DNA from: an uncultured Bacteroidales bacterium
GTDB lineage: Bacteria > Bacteroidota > Bacteroidia > Bacteroidales > UBA932
NCBI GenBank assembly: GCA_900321715.1
Contig: ONXC01000005.1
Location: 18,294-82,293, forward strand
DNA: 64,000 nt
Reading direction: 5' to 3'
The position numbers were made by a program, and so were the translations under genes. Below are positions 33,503 to 42,809 of the stretch, piece by piece; positions within the stretch are counted from its first letter, which is position 1; every line of letters starts with the position of its first letter. The notes below the pieces were generated by a model. That model ran no database searches. It saw nothing but the letters and a program-made list of their open reading frames with translations, and was not told where the DNA came from.

Positions 33503-36500
33503 ATGTCAACTAAACTCCAAAGAATCGGAACCTTCCTCCTTGGGACCGTCCTTCTCCTTCTGGCTCCGGCCATAAGGGTGGATGCCCAGAAGATGGTTAC
33601 GGCCAAGGGAACGGTCATCGACCAAAACGGTGATCCCGTTCCAGCCGCCGTATTCTATGTCAAGGGGAACAAGGACAACGGCGGTGTTGCCAAGGACAAC
33701 GGTACATTCAGTATCACGGTCCCCAGAGGCGCCACCCTGGTGTTCACCAGCCTCGGTTATGCCGACGTAGAACAGACGGCGTCAGCCAACATGGTTGTCC
33801 AGATGAAGACGGAGAGCCAGATGCTTGATGAACTGGTTGTTGTTGGTTACACCAAGGAGAACCTGAGGAACATCTCCGCCGCTGTCCAGCGTGTGGATAT
33901 GCAGGCTCTGGAAAACAACCAGTCAGTGTCCCTTGCATCCATGCTCGCCGGTCAGGCCGCAGGTCTGCAGACCGTTACCCGAAGCGGCGTCCCCGGTGCC
34001 TCCAACACCGGTCTGGTTATCCGAGGCAACAGCTCCCTGTCATCGGCCAATGATATCACGGGTATCTCCAACCCGCTTTACATCATTGACGGTGTCCCTA
34101 TGTCCCTCCAGGATTTTGCCGGATACAACGTGACGGATAACGACTTCCTGTCATCGCTGAACCCGCAGGATATCCAGAGCATCGACATCCTGAAAGATGC
34201 CGCAGCAACGGCTATCTACGGTTCCCGAGGCGCTAACGGCGTTGTCATCATCACCACCAGGAAAGGTACTTCCGGAAAGGCCCGTATCACGGCCCGTGTA
34301 AGTCACGGTTTCACCGTCAAACCGGCCAAGATTCCGGTATATGTTGGTCAGGAGGAGCGCGAGGCCAAGATCGACCTCCTCAAGAAAACCTGGACCAACC
34401 TCTTCCAGGGGGCCGAATGGTACGACCAACGCACAAGCGGTAACGGCGCAACCTACGTGGAAGCCATTGCCTATCCTTCCGTGCTCTCGGATAAGTACAA
34501 CCCGTACTTCAATAACGCCTACGACTTCCAGAACATGTTTTATCAGACCGGCCAGACCGGCAATTACGACCTATCCATGGAGGGTGGTAATGAGAACAAT
34601 TCATACCGCGTGTCGCTGGCTCATTACAACGAGACCGGTGTCCTTGTGGGCTATGGACTTTCCCGTACAAACCTTTCGATGTCTCTGGTTACGGATGTGA
34701 ACAAATGGATCCACAACGAGGTTGTGATGCGTTACTCCTACGTAGACCGTGAAGGCGGTATGGGTGACGTGATGAAGGCCATGCCTACAAGCCCCACCAA
34801 CCTCCCTTCCTCCCTGTTCTACCGTACTCCCACTGAATTGAATCAGATGTCTGGTGAGCTTGGTGACGCCTACAACAAGAACGTTTCCCATAACCTCACG
34901 GTGGGTGAAACCCTGCGTCTGAAGTTTGCCGAATGGCTCACCATGGACAATCAGGTTTCCATGGTGCTGGATTTCGGAAAGCGCGACTATTCCGTTCCTT
35001 CCATCGCGCGTACGGATAACAAGAGTATCGCCTACTCCTATGCCAGCATGACCACAACCTACAACGTGAACTCAGTCCTTAACTTCAACAAGTCTTTCGG
35101 CAAGGACAAGAAACACACGGTAATCGCCCTGCTGGGAACGGAGGTCAACATCAATGACCTGAATACCCTGAGGGCCGAGGCCCAGTCCGGTATGTCGGAT
35201 CACCTGAAGGTTATCCAGGGATACACCAAGGAGAACACCTTTGCTTATTCCGATATAGTGACCTCCAGGATGTTCTCCGTATTCGGCCTGCTTTCCTATG
35301 GCTTTGCCGGAAACCGCTACAAGATTGAAGGTGTGTACCGCCGTGACGGCTCCTCCCGTTTCGGTGCCAATACGCGCTGGGCAAACTTCCCTTCAGTGAA
35401 GGCTCAGTGGGCATTCAGTGAAGAGCCCTGGCTGAAGCCGGTTACCGGCGCCTGGCTGGATTTCGGTAAGTTACGTGTTTCTTACGGTACTTCCGGTGAA
35501 ATCTACTACGACCCCCTGCTTCAGTACAACTCCCTGGTTGCGCCCAACGGTTTTGGATCCGGTGTGCTCTGGGCATCCAGCAACAAGATGGACGTCAAGA
35601 CATATGGCGGCAACCTTTCCCTGGTCTCCGACTTTGACAAGATTGCAAATAAGGACCTCACCTGGAGCTGGTCAAAGGAAGTGGACTACGGTCTGGACCT
35701 GGAGCTCTTCGGCCGAAGGCTGAACATGACCTTCGATATCTACTCAAGATACATCTCCAACCTGGTCTATACGTCACAGCTCCCCGCCTACGTTGGCTTC
35801 AACAGGATTTCCTCCAACCTTGTGGATATGGTGGGACACGGCTTTGAGGCATCCCTCACTGCCTATCTCTTCCCCCGTACCAGCAAGGTGCAGTGGGACT
35901 GGACCCTCAACCTTGGCAACAACCACATGGTCATAGCCAAGATGGGCAACGGCGGCAAGGACTATATCAACACCGATGACAATTACGCGTTCATCCAGGG
36001 TGCCCCTGCATTCCAGTACTATATGCACGAGTATAAGGGAGCGCTTGATAACTTCTCCGACCTCCCCGTGAATCCCCTTACCGGTGAGGCTCTTACCTAT
36101 TACATGGTAGATATGGGTCTTGCCCGAAACCTTCAGGGACGTATCTTCCCGGGCTGTTCCCTCTATACGGATGTTGACGGTGACTACTATCTCCGCAACG
36201 ACGAAAGCGACATGAAGGTAATCGAAGGAAAGACAGCAGAACCCAAGATCACCGGCGGTCTGTCCACCGGCTTCAAGTACAAGAACTTCTCCTTCAGGAT
36301 CAATACTTCATTCGCTTTCGGCCACTGGATTTTCAATACCACCCTCTACGAGCAGCTGAGCCGTCTGGATAATTCATCCGATTTCTATCAGTATGCCCTC
36401 TACAAGTTTGACGAGTCCAAGTTCTGGTCCGGCCCCGGAGACAACTCCTATTATCCCATGCTCTATGTGAACTACTGGGAAGGCGGCGGTGCAAGCATCT

Positions 36501-36760
36501 ACCGTAAGTCCAGCATGTATCTGGAAAGGGGAGACTACTGGAGCATAGACAATATCAATGTCTCCTACAACCTGCCGGACAAATGGATGAGCAAGATCCA
36601 CCTCCGTGGAATCAACGTCTATCTGAACGTGAGCAACGTTGCCATGTTCAAGGCCTCTTCTGTGCTTGATCCCCGCAAGGTCTCCCGTATCGGCTTCTAC
36701 AATGGTGAAGGTTATCCTCTGTCCCAGACCTTCGTCATCGGCACTCAGATTCAGTTCTAA
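33503..36760 (+). CDS. SusC/RagA-family TonB-dependent outer-membrane transporter
   Basis: 1085 residues. The signal peptide ends near RVDAQ, followed by a carboxypeptidase-regulatory-like domain (about 33-110, VTAKGTVIDQNGDPVPAAVF). The plug has VVGYTKENLRNISAAVQRV and the SusC signature ILKDAAATAIYGSRGANG, and a long barrel ends in QTFVIGTQIQF. It is larger than and divergent from the SusC at 8091. It forms a pair with the SusD gene 19 nt downstream and imports the oligosaccharides produced by this operon's enzymes. No TonB or ExbB is encoded nearby. CGA arginine codons are fairly common here. Confidence 0.95.
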   Translation: MSTKLQRIGTFLLGTVLLLLAPAIRVDAQKMVTAKGTVIDQNGDPVPAAVFYVKGNKDNGGVAKDNGTFSITVPRGATLVFTSLGYADVEQTASANMVVQMKTESQMLDELVVVGYTKENLRNISAAVQRVDMQALENNQSVSLASMLAGQAAGLQTVTRSGVPGASNTGLVIRGNSSLSSANDITGISNPLYIIDGVPMSLQDFAGYNVTDNDFLSSLNPQDIQSIDILKDAAATAIYGSRGANGVVIITTRKGTSGKARITARVSHGFTVKPAKIPVYVGQEEREAKIDLLKKTWTNLFQGAEWYDQRTSGNGATYVEAIAYPSVLSDKYNPYFNNAYDFQNMFYQTGQTGNYDLSMEGGNENNSYRVSLAHYNETGVLVGYGLSRTNLSMSLVTDVNKWIHNEVVMRYSYVDREGGMGDVMKAMPTSPTNLPSSLFYRTPTELNQMSGELGDAYNKNVSHNLTVGETLRLKFAEWLTMDNQVSMVLDFGKRDYSVPSIARTDNKSIAYSYASMTTTYNVNSVLNFNKSFGKDKKHTVIALLGTEVNINDLNTLRAEAQSGMSDHLKVIQGYTKENTFAYSDIVTSRMFSVFGLLSYGFAGNRYKIEGVYRRDGSSRFGANTRWANFPSVKAQWAFSEEPWLKPVTGAWLDFGKLRVSYGTSGEIYYDPLLQYNSLVAPNGFGSGVLWASSNKMDVKTYGGNLSLVSDFDKIANKDLTWSWSKEVDYGLDLELFGRRLNMTFDIYSRYISNLVYTSQLPAYVGFNRISSNLVDMVGHGFEASLTAYLFPRTSKVQWDWTLNLGNNHMVIAKMGNGGKDYINTDDNYAFIQGAPAFQYYMHEYKGALDNFSDLPVNPLTGEALTYYMVDMGLARNLQGRIFPGCSLYTDVDGDYYLRNDESDMKVIEGKTAEPKITGGLSTGFKYKNFSFRINTSFAFGHWIFNTTLYEQLSRLDNSSDFYQYALYKFDESKFWSGPGDNSYYPMLYVNYWEGGGASIYRKSSMYLERGDYWSIDNINVSYNLPDKWMSKIHLRGINVYLNVSNVAMFKASSVLDPRKVSRIGFYNGEGYPLSQTFVIGTQIQF

Positions 36761-36779
36761 CGCTTAAAGGAAAAGTAAT

Positions 36780-38411
36780 ATGAAAAAGTACATTATAATA
36801 CTTATGGCAGCGGTGATGGCAGTGTCCGTCTCTTCCTGCAAGAAATTCCTTGAGCCCACCCAGATTGACCTTATCTATAATGAAGCCTTCTGGGAATCCC
36901 AGGCCGATGCAGAGGTTGGTGTCACCGGCATCTATTCCCTATACCGCGGCCTTATGTCTTCCGGCGCCAACTGGTACCAGAGGGCCGATGTAACTTGCGG
37001 CTTCGTGAAGAACGGCTGGTCCGGCGGTTCCAACAGGAACTACTATACCGTGGGTAACTATTCCGATGTCTCTTCCGTAGACAGGATGTGGGGTTCCATG
37101 GACAGCGCCTGCGACTGGGGCACTTTCTACAAGGTGATCGCCCAGGCCAATCTTGTTATCAGCAAGATTCTGGCAATGGACGTCAAGCAGTTCCGCAGCC
37201 AGGACGACTATAACCACCTCCTTGGTGAAGCATACTTCCTCCGTGCACTCACGTATTTCGACATCCTGAGGGTGTGGGGTGACGCTCCGCTCATCACCGA
37301 CGCAATCGAATCCTCCAGCCAGGTGATCAACAAGGATCACTCTCCCATCCTTATCGGCCGCAGCTCTGACTTTGAGATAGCCAGCCAGGTCCTTGCCGAT
37401 GCAGAGCAGGCCGTGGCCCTTCTGGATTACGGCATCCCCGGCAGCGCAAGCTGGGGCATCCGCGCAAACAAGGGATCGGCCCTCCAGCTGCTGGCACATG
37501 CTAACATGTGGGCCAACTTCCTGGCCAGGCGCGACCGCCTGCCCAATCCGCTGGGTTATGTGGCCGATGCAATCACCGCCCTTGAAGACCTCAGGGATCA
37601 CGGCGGATACTCATATGTGGATTACAGCAATGCCGATGCAGTCAAGGCCATGTTCAACGGCCAGTCCTCAGAGGCAGTCTTCGAGCTATATGTGGGCACG
37701 GAGAACAACGAGTCTTACAGGGCCGACTGGTCTGGCGTCCAGGCCTACACCTGCAAGATGAATCCTCTTGACGACGACCCCACCCATGACCGTTCTGCCG
37801 GTATCGACTGGATCCCCTACAGCCAGAAACCCAAGCTCTACCCCGAGTACGATTTCGCCATCGGCGGTCCGGACATCCGTCCCCACCTGTTCTTCGGCGC
37901 ATGGGATTCCACCTACAACGAGCCTTTCAACGAGACCCAGGGTTCATCCACCAACGACAGGACCAAGGTCACCTGGCTCACCAAGTGGGCTCAGCTCACG
38001 GAGGACACGGAGCGTGAACAGGGTTCCTACATAGCCTACTTCGCAGAGTGCAATATCCCCGTTTTCCGCTACACGGATGCCATGCTTCTGCTTGCCGAGG
38101 CCTATTACAAGAACGGCGAGGACGGCAAGGCCCTGCCCATCGTGAACGATATCCGTAACCGTGCCGGCCTGGCCGATTATTCTGGCTCAGACCTCATCTC
38201 GGAGATCATGCAGGAGCGCGTGAGCGAACTCTTCGGTGAGGGCTACCTCTACTTTGACTTCGTGCGTAACAACTACTGGCCCAACGCTCACCTGATGGGT
38301 GCCGTGAAGTACCGCCAGAAAGGTTATTACTGGCCGGTTTCTTCCAGTGTTCTCTCTACGAATACCCTTATTGACCAGACTCCGTACTGGAATGGTAAGT
38401 GCAACTGGTAA
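36780..38411 (+). CDS. SusD/RagB-family nutrient-binding outer-membrane lipoprotein
   Basis: 543 residues. The lipobox is SVSSCKKFLEP. Typical SusD blocks are present: LLGEAYFLRALTYFDILRVW in the N-terminal half and IVNDIRNRAGLADYSG and EIMQERVSELFGEGYLYFDF in the C-terminal half. It is the glycan-capturing lid of the SusC at 33503. It is followed by four further surface lipoprotein genes in the positions where SusE/SusF or other surface glycan-binding proteins normally lie. The ligand is unknown. Confidence 0.95.
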   Translation: MKKYIIILMAAVMAVSVSSCKKFLEPTQIDLIYNEAFWESQADAEVGVTGIYSLYRGLMSSGANWYQRADVTCGFVKNGWSGGSNRNYYTVGNYSDVSSVDRMWGSMDSACDWGTFYKVIAQANLVISKILAMDVKQFRSQDDYNHLLGEAYFLRALTYFDILRVWGDAPLITDAIESSSQVINKDHSPILIGRSSDFEIASQVLADAEQAVALLDYGIPGSASWGIRANKGSALQLLAHANMWANFLARRDRLPNPLGYVADAITALEDLRDHGGYSYVDYSNADAVKAMFNGQSSEAVFELYVGTENNESYRADWSGVQAYTCKMNPLDDDPTHDRSAGIDWIPYSQKPKLYPEYDFAIGGPDIRPHLFFGAWDSTYNEPFNETQGSSTNDRTKVTWLTKWAQLTEDTEREQGSYIAYFAECNIPVFRYTDAMLLLAEAYYKNGEDGKALPIVNDIRNRAGLADYSGSDLISEIMQERVSELFGEGYLYFDFVRNNYWPNAHLMGAVKYRQKGYYWPVSSSVLSTNTLIDQTPYWNGKCNW

Positions 38412-38420
38412 AAAAGGAGG
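38411..38420 (+). promoter_or_regulatory. Canonical Shine-Dalgarno site of the FAS1-like gene
   Basis: AAAAAGGAGG ends 5 nt before the ATG at 38426 and overlaps the SusD stop codon region. Strong anti-16S complementarity is unusual in this window, where most starts have only A-rich upstream DNA. It decides the start at 38426 over the longer in-frame start at 38399. Confidence 0.75.
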
Positions 38421-38425
38421 ATGTT

Positions 38426-39214
38426 ATGAAAAGAATAGTATATATAGTTATTGCAATGGCGGCAGCCATCTTCGTCTCCTGCAGAAAGGACGACTCTATA
38501 GGCGGCAGCGTCAACTCTACCGAGCAGCTTGACATCCCCACCTATGAGTGGATGCTCCAGACCGACGAAACCGAGGTTGTGGCTAAACTCTTCGAGAAAG
38601 CCGGCCTCAAGGACGTCATCAACGGCGATGACATCACAATAGTCGGCCCCAGCAAGTGGTCCGTAATGCGTTATGTGTATCGCCGCAACAAAGCCTTCCG
38701 TAACGGCACTGCCCCTGAGTTCAAGATTGAGGATATAGAAGACGAGGAAGTGGCCAAGATGGGCATGTACATCTTCCCGGGCCGATGGGATTCCAAGGCT
38801 CTCAAGGAGCAGGGACCGCAGTATCTTACCTCGATTGACGGAACCCAGGAGATATACCTCTCCCTTGAAAAGGCATCGGCCGATCCAGGTGCATCCTGGA
38901 ATGGTGAAGGTAATGCCGGCGCAGGTTACCAGTACGGTAACTTCATGATGTCCAACCCTGAGATCGTGTACGTGGTGTTCAAGCGCGGTACCGATTGGGA
39001 AGTGGACGAGCGCACCGGAAAACCCGCATATCTGGCCCGCTATGCCAAGGGACTGGCCAATCCTGACTGTGATCAGGCCTATCGCATGTATCTGTCCGAT
39101 GTCCGTACTTCCAACGGTGTAGTCCACATCGTGGTCATGGGCAACGACGCCTACACGGAGCGCTATCAGTATCACACGCTCTTCTTCTATGGAGTGAGAA
39201 ACGACGATTATTAG
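38426..39214 (+). CDS. FAS1 (fasciclin)-like lipoprotein
   Basis: 262 residues. The lipobox is IFVSCRKD, followed by an N-terminal segment with LFEKAGLKDVINGDDITIVG, which resembles the first strand and helix of a FAS1 domain. The remainder has no enzyme motif I recognise. FAS1-like lipoproteins are frequent directly after SusD in Bacteroidota loci and are thought to be surface glycan-binding or scaffold proteins. The start is fixed by an excellent Shine-Dalgarno site; an upstream ATG at 38399 would lie inside SusD. Assignment to FAS1 is tentative. Confidence 0.6.
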   Translation: MKRIVYIVIAMAAAIFVSCRKDDSIGGSVNSTEQLDIPTYEWMLQTDETEVVAKLFEKAGLKDVINGDDITIVGPSKWSVMRYVYRRNKAFRNGTAPEFKIEDIEDEEVAKMGMYIFPGRWDSKALKEQGPQYLTSIDGTQEIYLSLEKASADPGASWNGEGNAGAGYQYGNFMMSNPEIVYVVFKRGTDWEVDERTGKPAYLARYAKGLANPDCDQAYRMYLSDVRTSNGVVHIVVMGNDAYTERYQYHTLFFYGVRNDDY

Positions 39215-39224
39215 CAGAGAGATT

Positions 39225-40352
39225 ATGAAAAAGTATATTCCCATAATAATCCTGGCCCTTGCCTGCCTTACTTCGTGCTTCAAGGAATCACAGCTGCAGG
39301 GCTACCTGGGCACCAACATCTACCTTCAGGGTTCCGATACCCTCATCGTTCCTATCGGCCAGCAGGTGTCCACTCAGAAAGCGTGGCTGGACAACTCCAC
39401 CAAGCCGGTCAAGTTTGAGATCACGAACATCCGTGACAAGTTTGGCGAGCGAAAGGAGGAGTTCTTCAAGACGGCCCCGCTCACGGTTTGGAATGTCCCT
39501 TACGACCACCTGACCGACACAACCCGTGCCCTGATTGAGGAAAAACTTGGAAAAGCCATCGTTTCTCCAATCATGATCAACGAGGTGAACGGACAGTTAT
39601 ACACCATGCCTTCCACGGCCGATTGCGGTCTCACTGCAGGAGACATCTTCAACGTGGATGTAAGGATGTCCAACAGCAAGGGCTCCATCGATATCCCCGA
39701 CTACGCCGTCATAGCCTTCGCAACCGGGTCATCGAATGACCAGTTCTTCATCGAGGACTTCGTGAACGGCATCTGCGTGGAGTATTTTGACGAGACCGAG
39801 AACCAGGTTGTGAACATCTTCCCGTTCTACGACCAGATTAACAACAGCGACCCCAACTTCGAAACCCGCCGCGCCAATGTGGTGGCCGACAACGGCAAGG
39901 AGTCTGGAATGATCTTCCACAAGATTTCCGATACCCCAGAGACCGGAGTCACCGTTTGGTATAAGATCCTGGACAAGAACGGCAAGCTCTACGATCCCTC
40001 AAAGTACGCGAATTATACCACCACGCTCAGCTATTTCGATGTTGGAATAGACCGTGTCAACGACCCCGAGAAAGGAATGGGAGTTTCCTTCCCCATGACT
40101 CCCTGGCCAGTTCTTGACCAGCATTACTATATGAGGGGAGAGTACAACTCAGACCTTTCCAATCTGGATACGGATGCACTTCGCACCTACTATCTGTCCC
40201 ATTCCGACAAGGCTTCTGCGTCATGGTCACCAACCATATTCGACAGTACGCATTTCAGGGGCTGGTACGTGCGTCTCCGTACAAGGATCCGTATCTACGA
40301 GCCTGGTACCTATGAACTTATCATTACCGTGCCTTTCACTACAACAAAATAG
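39225..40352 (+). CDS. SusCD-associated surface lipoprotein (DUF5007-like)
   Basis: 375 residues. The lipobox is CLTSCFKE. The body is beta-rich with no catalytic motif seen; one block reads NIYLQGSDTLIVPIGQQV. Order, size and lipoprotein nature match the DUF5007-type proteins often found after SusD, but the family name is a recollection and not proven. The probable role is surface glycan binding with the SusC/D complex. It is 10 nt downstream of the FAS1-like gene. After it a 46-nt AT-rich gap precedes the BACON lipoprotein. Confidence 0.55.
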   Translation: MKKYIPIIILALACLTSCFKESQLQGYLGTNIYLQGSDTLIVPIGQQVSTQKAWLDNSTKPVKFEITNIRDKFGERKEEFFKTAPLTVWNVPYDHLTDTTRALIEEKLGKAIVSPIMINEVNGQLYTMPSTADCGLTAGDIFNVDVRMSNSKGSIDIPDYAVIAFATGSSNDQFFIEDFVNGICVEYFDETENQVVNIFPFYDQINNSDPNFETRRANVVADNGKESGMIFHKISDTPETGVTVWYKILDKNGKLYDPSKYANYTTTLSYFDVGIDRVNDPEKGMGVSFPMTPWPVLDQHYYMRGEYNSDLSNLDTDALRTYYLSHSDKASASWSPTIFDSTHFRGWYVRLRTRIRIYEPGTYELIITVPFTTTK

Positions 40353-40398
40353 GAAACCACTAATCACACTATTTATTAACTTTTAAACTATCAAACTT

Positions 40399-41814
40399 AT
40401 GGAATTAAATCTCAAATGGTTTGGAGTATTGGCTCTGTCCTTCTTTGTGATTGCCTCCTGCAATAAGCCGGAAGCACCCAAGGAAGAAGACAAAACCAAG
40501 CCCCAGGACGAGGTAACAGTTCCTGACAAGCAGGAAGTCACCCTCACGGTCGGCCCCGGCGGATCGACTACCCTCACGACTGACATTGAGGCTTATGCCG
40601 ATTGGACAGTCTCTCCTGATGAAAACTACAAGTGGATTTCTGTAAGTCCCACCAGCGGCAGCAAGGGTAAGAGCACCCTTACTTTCGCGGTCTCTGCCAA
40701 CAGCGAGGAAGGTGCCAAGGAGCGTTCTGCTTCCTTTGCCGTCTTCCAGGGCACGGCAGTCATCTACGACATCCTTGTAGTTCAGTCAAGTCCTGAATCC
40801 AAGGTTGCCGAAGGCGACCTCCAGTTCCTGCAGGCCATCGTGGCCGGTAAGCTCCTTGGTGATGATACTCCTACCATCACCGACTGGGTTACCGCAGAAG
40901 ACGCAGAACTGACAGCATTCCCCGGAATCGTGTTCGGCAATGACGACAACGGAAAGATCACCGTTGTGGAAATCAAGGAGGAAGCTCCCTTCGTGGCATT
41001 CCCTGAAGTTATGAGGCTTCCCAATGTCGAAAGGATCCGTCAGAACGGCAACAGCAGGCTGGCCGGTACCCTGTTCCCGAAGGAATGGGATACCCCTAAG
41101 CTTAAGCACATCGCCCTCTCCCACACAAAGATGACGGGTGTTCTGGCCGATGGTTTCGCCGCAAGCCCCATGCTCTCTGAAATCTATTTCGATGACACCG
41201 ACTTCTATGGCGCACTGCCTCATATCTGGGCTTCCAAGGTCCTTGAGGTTGCTCTTATAAGCACCGCCCGTAACTGCACCTTCACCGGTGAGAATCCTTA
41301 CGATGGCGACACAGAGTGCCCTTATCTTGGTTACATCGTCCCTGCAACCCTTGACGTTATCCTCAACTCCGAGCGCACCGCTCAGGGTGACAAGACCCAG
41401 ATGAAGGTTGGAGGTGTCAAGGAAGGTCACTGGCTTGGCTTTGAAAAGGGCTGGGGTCAGGTCCGCTACGAACTCTTTGATGAGAATGCCGAAAAGGGCA
41501 ACAAGGAAATCTGGAGTGACTGGCGTCTTCTTATCGGCAAGATCATCGGCGACGATGCTACCAACACCTGGGAGTGGTACTTCTCCAGCATGGGTTATGC
41601 TGCCGAGGCCGGTTACAAGACCTTCATCCCCAAGCAGATGCTTGACTGGGATCAGTCTGTGGCCGACAGGTTTACCGCAGCTGCAAAGGCCGCCCACGAT
41701 GCCGGAACGCCTATTGACATGAGCGAGTTCGGCGTTGTTGTTGAGCATCACGACGACAATATCGATCACGGCGAAGTGATCCCTATTGACGATGGCTTCT
41801 GGACTGTTCAGTAA
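40399..41814 (+). CDS. BACON-domain surface lipoprotein with LRR-like region
   Basis: 471 residues. The lipobox is VIASCNKP, followed by a Lys/Glu/Pro linker. Residues about 45-130 are a BACON domain (YADWTVSPDENYKWISVSPT, with the usual Trp pattern). Residues about 185-300 have LRR-like spacing (RLPNVERIRQNGNSRLAGTL, LKHIALSHTKMTGVL). The C-terminal part is rich in Trp and aromatic residues, consistent with glycan binding. The protein ends in IDDGFWTVQ, and its neighbour ends in PNDFWTVSLN. BACON domains in Bacteroidota act as spacers or mucin/glycan-contact modules. There is no enzyme signature. Confidence 0.72.
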   Translation: MELNLKWFGVLALSFFVIASCNKPEAPKEEDKTKPQDEVTVPDKQEVTLTVGPGGSTTLTTDIEAYADWTVSPDENYKWISVSPTSGSKGKSTLTFAVSANSEEGAKERSASFAVFQGTAVIYDILVVQSSPESKVAEGDLQFLQAIVAGKLLGDDTPTITDWVTAEDAELTAFPGIVFGNDDNGKITVVEIKEEAPFVAFPEVMRLPNVERIRQNGNSRLAGTLFPKEWDTPKLKHIALSHTKMTGVLADGFAASPMLSEIYFDDTDFYGALPHIWASKVLEVALISTARNCTFTGENPYDGDTECPYLGYIVPATLDVILNSERTAQGDKTQMKVGGVKEGHWLGFEKGWGQVRYELFDENAEKGNKEIWSDWRLLIGKIIGDDATNTWEWYFSSMGYAAEAGYKTFIPKQMLDWDQSVADRFTAAAKAAHDAGTPIDMSEFGVVVEHHDDNIDHGEVIPIDDGFWTVQ

Positions 41815-41840
41815 TGTTGAACCTCTAACAGATGAATGAT

Positions 41841-42797
41841 ATGAAAAAGATATTTGTTGCAATTCTTGCAGCCGCCGCATTACTGTTAGCAGGATGCGCC
41901 AAGACTGAGAATTCCGCTCCCGCCGTCAGCAGGACCGTCCGGGTCTCCGTAGGCGTAGATGCCACCATCTCCAAGGTGGTAAGTAGCACCACCGGCCGTT
42001 TCACCTGGAAAGCCGGTGACGAAATAGGTATCTGGACCGGAAACGGAATCACCAAGTTTACCCTGGATCCCGAGTGGGACAACTTCGGTTATGGTGAGTT
42101 CGTGGGTGAGCTTCCCGAAGGAGGCGTCATCAACGAAAACTCCTATGCCATATATCCTTATGCAGAAGGCGCCGAGGCAACGGCTACTTCCTATACTTTC
42201 CCCGCAGCAAGCAAATGGGAAATCCCTGCAGCCAACTATATGCTTTATGGTAACGGCGCGCAGGAGAAGGATGGGAAATACACTTTCACCTTCCATCATA
42301 CCACAGCTTACTTCCGTGTAAAGGTTACCAACATCCGTCAGGCCGCCACGCATCTCTTCATAGAGTCTGCAGGCCCCTGCTTCGCCCTTGGCGCAACGTT
42401 GGATTTCTCCGCCGCTACTCCCGCCATCACCTATGCGATGGATGAGAACCTCATTTACGCCCTTCCTGAGCACTCCGGAGCTACGGACGCAACGCTCATC
42501 ATCCCTATTGCCGTGGATACTTTTGCCCAGCAGTGGGGTAAGGGAGGTCTCAAACTCCGTATCGTGACCACCGACGTAGGAGGCTGGTGGGGTACACCAT
42601 TTGACGATGCAGCCGGATTCCTTGGTGAGGGCGTAGGCTTCACTACCGCCGCCGGCGAGTATTACATCTTCCCGGAGATCAAGTGTGCAAACGCCAAGAA
42701 TGCCGATGACAGCGGTACCGGCGTGAACGACGGTATTGAGGATTCCAATGTTATCATTCAGGATCCTAATGACTTCTGGACTGTTTCCCTTAACTAA
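41841..42797 (+). CDS. Fimbrillin-like lipoprotein, single domain
   Basis: 318 residues from the ATG at 41841; an in-frame ATG at 41832 would add three residues, and the shorter start gives the standard MKKIF signal. The lipobox is LLAGCAKT. The body matches the fimbrillin/Mfa-like fold seen in Bacteroidetes (TVRVSVGVDATISKV, FTWKAGDEIGIWTG, YAIYPYAEGAEATATSYTFP). These can be pilus subunits or surface lipoproteins. Within a SusC/D operon a surface glycan-binding or structural role is more likely. It ends in QDPNDFWTVSLN, like the preceding gene's terminus, and is followed 12 nt later by a double-domain relative. Confidence 0.72.
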   Translation: MKKIFVAILAAAALLLAGCAKTENSAPAVSRTVRVSVGVDATISKVVSSTTGRFTWKAGDEIGIWTGNGITKFTLDPEWDNFGYGEFVGELPEGGVINENSYAIYPYAEGAEATATSYTFPAASKWEIPAANYMLYGNGAQEKDGKYTFTFHHTTAYFRVKVTNIRQAATHLFIESAGPCFALGATLDFSAATPAITYAMDENLIYALPEHSGATDATLIIPIAVDTFAQQWGKGGLKLRIVTTDVGGWWGTPFDDAAGFLGEGVGFTTAAGEYYIFPEIKCANAKNADDSGTGVNDGIEDSNVIIQDPNDFWTVSLN

Positions 42798-42809
42798 TCT
42801 GATTGTACC

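Noticed and set aside
38327-39283. 318-codon minus-strand frame over the FAS1-like gene
   Set aside because: The plus-strand gene has a perfect Shine-Dalgarno site and lipobox; the minus frame has no supporting feature.
40786-41880. 364-codon minus-strand frame inside the BACON lipoprotein
   Set aside because: Shadow frame; the plus-strand gene has lipobox, BACON domain and operon position.
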